Positions 60,227-64,000 of a stretch of DNA of 64,000 bases are shown here, piece by piece. Positions within the stretch are counted from its first letter, which is position 1; each line of letters starts with the position of its first letter. The notes beneath the pieces were generated by a model, which was not told the DNA's origin, ran no database searches, and saw nothing but the letters and a program-made list of their open reading frames with translations. Both the position numbers and the translations under genes were made by a program. Origin of the DNA: Nageia nagi (taxonomy: Eukaryota; Pinophyta); NCBI GenBank assembly GCA_050084985.1, contig JBITNC010000001.1, positions 155,124,001-155,188,000 on the forward strand. Direction: 5' to 3'.

Positions 60227-63200
60227 TTACTCTCTCTTTGAGGGCAACTTCACCAACCTAATAGAATCCTTGAGCTTGTAGAACTAGGCTTCAGGAAGGG
60301 GCTTGGTGAATAAATTAATAGAACTTGAGATTGATGGACAATACTACAAGTGTAGAATACCATCCAAAACCTTCTCCCTAATAAAGTGGGTTTGGATTTC
60401 TATGTGCTTTGTTATCTAAAGGAAAATATGATTCTTTACCAAAGCAATAGCTAACTAATTATCTAAACATATTTAGTATGGATAAAATTTTTCATGCTTA
60501 ATTTCTTTCAAAATATGCCTCAACCAAATGGCTTCCTAGGTTGCAAATGATATTGCATGATATTCAACCTTTATGATGGAGAGAGTAGTAGTAGGTTACT
60601 TCTTGAAAACAGAAGAGATAGCAAATGACTTGACACTAAAAATATAAAAAAAGGTTGATTTTTTATCATCTCTATCTCCCCATAGTCAGAATCTAAGAAT
60701 CATAAGGTAACAAATGAGGGCAACTTGTCATACATGAGATCAAGATCCTCAATGCCTACAACATACCACAAAATTTTCTTAACAACATTGAGGTGCTCAA
60801 CATATGACTTCTGCATAAAGTGAGCCATCAAATTCATGACAAAGGAGATATCTAGCCTAGAGATGATCAAATATATAAGACTACCAATTAGTTTTCTATA
60901 TGCCATAGCATCTGCCAACTAAGCTAGAACTAAGTGATAAAGTGATTCCAAGAGAGATTGGAATTATGATAGTTTTGCACTACTCCATTCCAAATTTTTG
61001 TAACATATCTAAGATATACTTGAATTGACTAAGGTAAGTACAATCCTTGTATTAGTACAATTGTATACCAAGGTAGTAGTGTAATAGATCAAGGTTTATT
61101 ATTTTAAAAGTTTCCTTAAGTTTGGATATGCACTTTTAGATGAGGATTATATTATTCCTTATAATCAACAAATCATCCATATCGAGAAGGATCATGATCC
61201 ATTCTTATCTTTGGTTAATCATGTAAAGAACAATGTCAAAGAAGCATTTAGAAAAATCAATGTCCTTAAAGTATCCTAAAAGTTTTTGTACAAAGATCGA
61301 GGTGCTTGCTTAAGTCCATACAAAGACTTCTTTAGCTTGCAAACAAATTATTCTTTACCTTCCAAAACAAACCCTTCTAGTTGGCTCATGTAGATTTCCA
61401 CATCCAATTCACCACTGAAAAAAGCACTCTTCATGTCAAGCTAAAACTTTTTCCATGCCTGAGTTGCTGAAAGAGTAAGGATCACCTTGATAATAGGCAT
61501 CTTTTCCATTGAAGAAAAGGTTTCCTCATAATCAAGTTCATATTTTTGAGCAAGACCCTTGGCTACTAACCTTGCTTTGTATTTCTTAATCTCCCCAACT
61601 GAATTATATTTTACCTTGTAAATCCATTTATTACCAATCATATTTTATTTATTAGGATAAGAAACCAAATACCAATTTTGATTCTTTATTAAATCCTCAA
61701 ACTCCACATTCATTGCATTCATCGAACACTCATTATTTGAAGTTTCTTTAAAGGATGAGGGCTCATTCTTACTATCAATTTTGGTAAATAAAGATTTATT
61801 AATGGTCATACTTCTAGTTATCCTTTGTGTTGGAGAGCTTTATTCCTTAGGTGACATAGCCACACTAACATCCATTTAGTTAGGTGCAATAGAAGAGGCA
61901 TCAACCTCATCTAGGTTTTCACAAGAAGCAAATTCTTCAGGAAGTTCATTTAACTTTACATTCCTTAACACAGACTTCTTTGGAGAAAGGGAGATAGAGC
62001 TTATAGCCTCTATGCTAATTATCATAGCTCATAAAGATGCACTTTTTAGATCTCTTATCCAAATTTTTTTCCTTCTTAGGAACAATAAAGGCATAAGCAT
62101 CACAACCAAAGATACTAAAGTGAGAGATGTTAGGTTTCTTTTCTATCCATGCCTCATATAAAGTTTTTCCTTCAATTTATTTCATAAAACACCTATTTAA
62201 AATGTATTTTGCAATATTTACAACTTTATCCCATAAGAAGATAGAAAGATTTTTTAGCATACATATTGCTATTTTTTGAATGGATCTATTCTTTCTTTTA
62301 GCAACACTATTCTACTAAGGAGTGTAAGGAATCAAAAATTTCCTTTTAATCCTATATCTGGTATAATAATCATTAAATTCATTGCTATTATACTCACACC
62401 CATTGTTAGATCTCAACATCTTGATTTTGAATCTAGACTAATTTTCAACCAAGGCTTTGAAATATTTGAACCTATCAAAGTTTTGATCTTTATGCTCTAG
62501 AAGATAACCAAATATCATGCTATTGAAATCATCAATAAAGATCAAGATATAAGATGCTCCTCCAAGATACTTAGTTAAAAATGGACCCATCAAATTAGAA
62601 TGCACATACTGAAGAGGTTGAGTTTCCCTAGTTACCTTATATTTTGGAATTTTTTTGATTCATTTTGCCTAGGATGCACTTCTCACAAAGACCAATTGTG
62701 GGTGATATTGTAGGAAAACCTTCTACAAGTTTTTTTATCTTTTTTAACTTGAATGATCTTATGGTTAAGGTGGCCTAATTGATGATGCCAAAGATTTCTT
62801 TTAGAAAAAATTTTTGTAGCAAAGAAAATATTTGTTGAATATTGATCCATAATGTAAAGATCAGATTTCATTGATCCTTTCACCAAAGTGGTAAGACTCT
62901 TTTTCATGTGCCAAGAGTGTGAGTTAAACTCAAAAGAGTAACCTTTCCTTCCAACTTGAATTATAAAAAGAAGGTTCAATGTTAGTTTAGGCACATAAAA
63001 CATATTCTTAAGAATCAGTCCTCCTATCAAAACATTTCCAATAGCTTAACCTTCAAGGATTGAATTATCACCTATCACAAATGTATCTTTTCTATACTTA
63101 TGAAAATTTTTAAACTCAGTCTTTTCGAAACATATTTGATTAGTGCATCTAGAATCAATAATCAAATCATTTAACAAGGTATGAGACTTGGAGTAAAAGG

Positions 63201-64000
63201 TAGCAACATAAATAAAATTCTTGTTCTTCTTTCTATTAGATTTGTTTGATTTTCTAGATCCTTTTTCACCTTGATCTTTCTTTTTCTTGTAGTAATCAAC
63301 TTCTTTATGATCCTAAATGCCATAAAAATTATAATTTCCACCTTGTTCTTTTTTTTTTCTTGTAGCAATCAATTTCTTTATGACCATAGATGCCATAGAA
63401 ATTATAATTACCATTAAATTTGGATTTGAATTTTCTTATCTTATCAAATTCATAATGCTTTTTATTTCCCCCTTTCTTGAAGTTCTTTTTCATATCATGA
63501 GTAGACTTATTTTGGTTATTGCACTTTTGTTTGAAGTGAGGATTCATTTTTTCTAATGCCATAGAATGCTCCTTAGGATAGGGGTTCAACACTTAATTGT
63601 TAAGTGTTTTCTCATGTTTCAAGAGAAGTCTTGAAAAATTTTCCAAATACAACACTTCGTTTACATCATCAAGCCTTATTTCAATAACAGTCACTAAGTG
63701 ACTAAATTTAGTAGAGAGGATTTGAAGGATGATGAATGTAAGAAATTCATCATTGATCCAATTGTAACCACACCTCATAATATGGGTCCTAAGGTAAATA
63801 ATATTATTTATATATATTGCCATACTTTCATTTTCCTTTTGACATCATTACAATAACTTATGAAGAATGGTGAACCTTTTGAAGAATTTGATATTGAGGT
63901 AGATACTCTTTAGTTTATCCCAAGCTTCCTTTGTAGAGTTTGAATAATATATAATGAAAAGGATTTCATATAAAAGAACATGAAAGATCATATAAGTTTT
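60227..64000 (-). pseudogene. Element C gag-pol (copia type), broken and incomplete
   Basis: It aligns with element A gag-pol from TAA 60,227-60,229 upward. Visible are RNase H (LFTKPLPEA), RT pieces such as MIGNKWIYKVKYNS (61,640) and AYRKLIGSLIYL, integrase pieces including LWHHQLGHLNHK and the D and E regions, a protease site LIIDSRCTNQ (Gly of Asp-Ser-Gly changed to Arg, near 63,145), and Gag (63,593-63,823, RLDDVNEVLYLENFSRLLLK). A segment of about 72 bp around the zinc knuckle is duplicated in tandem (63,269-63,340 and 63,341-63,412). Stops and frameshifts are frequent. The Gag N-terminus is beyond the window. Confidence 0.85.

Larger units (their letters stand above)
49422..64000 (-). 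mobile_element. Element C: older copia element of the element A family, cut by the window edge
   Basis: The 3' LTR (49,422-49,872), 3' untranslated segment (49,873-50,154 and 59,486-60,226) and gag-pol (60,227 to the right edge) align with the same parts of element A in the same orientation. The 3' untranslated segment is split by element B: the left half ends at a position equivalent to about 3,175 of element A and the right half resumes there. The 5' LTR and leader lie beyond 64,000. It is far more eroded than element A. Confidence 0.85.

Overview
The window looks like nuclear DNA of a seed plant with a large, repeat-rich genome. It is strongly AT-rich and holds Ty1-copia and Ty3-gypsy LTR retrotransposons primed by initiator tRNA-Met, L1-type LINE relics, a tRNA-derived SINE-like copy and a decayed DYW-type PPR gene. 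Many very old, deeply eroded elements survive beside one young insertion. That suggests slow sequence turnover, as in gymnosperms, but this is inference and no species marker was seen. I found no intact protein-coding host gene, no rRNA or tRNA gene and no CRISPR.

Layout: 1-2.3 kb is AT-rich sequence with a foldback element and one exon-like fragment. 2,395-11,083 is a complete, recently inserted copia element (element A, minus strand) with 488-bp LTRs and a perfect CACAC target duplication. It sits inside an older minus-strand LINE whose oligo(A) tail is near 2,306 and whose ORF2 pieces lie at 11.8-12.1 kb and probably 14.6-15.4 kb. A SINE-like copy lies at 13.0-13.3 kb. 15.7-16.4 kb is a 24-bp minisatellite whose period is kept almost without indels. 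17.6-18.4 kb is a PPR-DYW pseudogene, followed by exon-like fragments.

20,176-27,106 is a Ty3-gypsy chromovirus (plus strand) with 458-bp LTRs and a perfect ATCCT duplication; its LTRs differ by roughly a tenth. 28-31 kb holds a LINE ORF1 relic (minus) and a truncated copia relic (plus). 31.6-36.5 kb contains blocks of a decayed repeat of about 0.56 kb. 37-44 kb is almost gene-free, with an LTR-like segment and a 29-bp pyrimidine minisatellite. 46.7-47.6 kb is an ancient gypsy reverse-transcriptase relic.

From about 49.4 kb to the right edge lies a second, older member of the element A family (element C, minus). It is split by element B (50,155-59,485), a 9.3-kb copia element with 2-kb LTRs and a Gag with a coiled-coil tail.

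Nearly all coding sequence is mobile-element derived and broken. A recurring pattern is that premature stops sit where glutamine or arginine codons would become stops by C-to-T change, as expected from cytosine-methylation decay. Elements A and C also share three premature stop positions. Elements A and C probably depended on proteins supplied by other copies. I found no convincing new biological system; the strongest leads are the shared stops, the young but protease-deleted element A and its 3-kb leader, and the 24-bp array.
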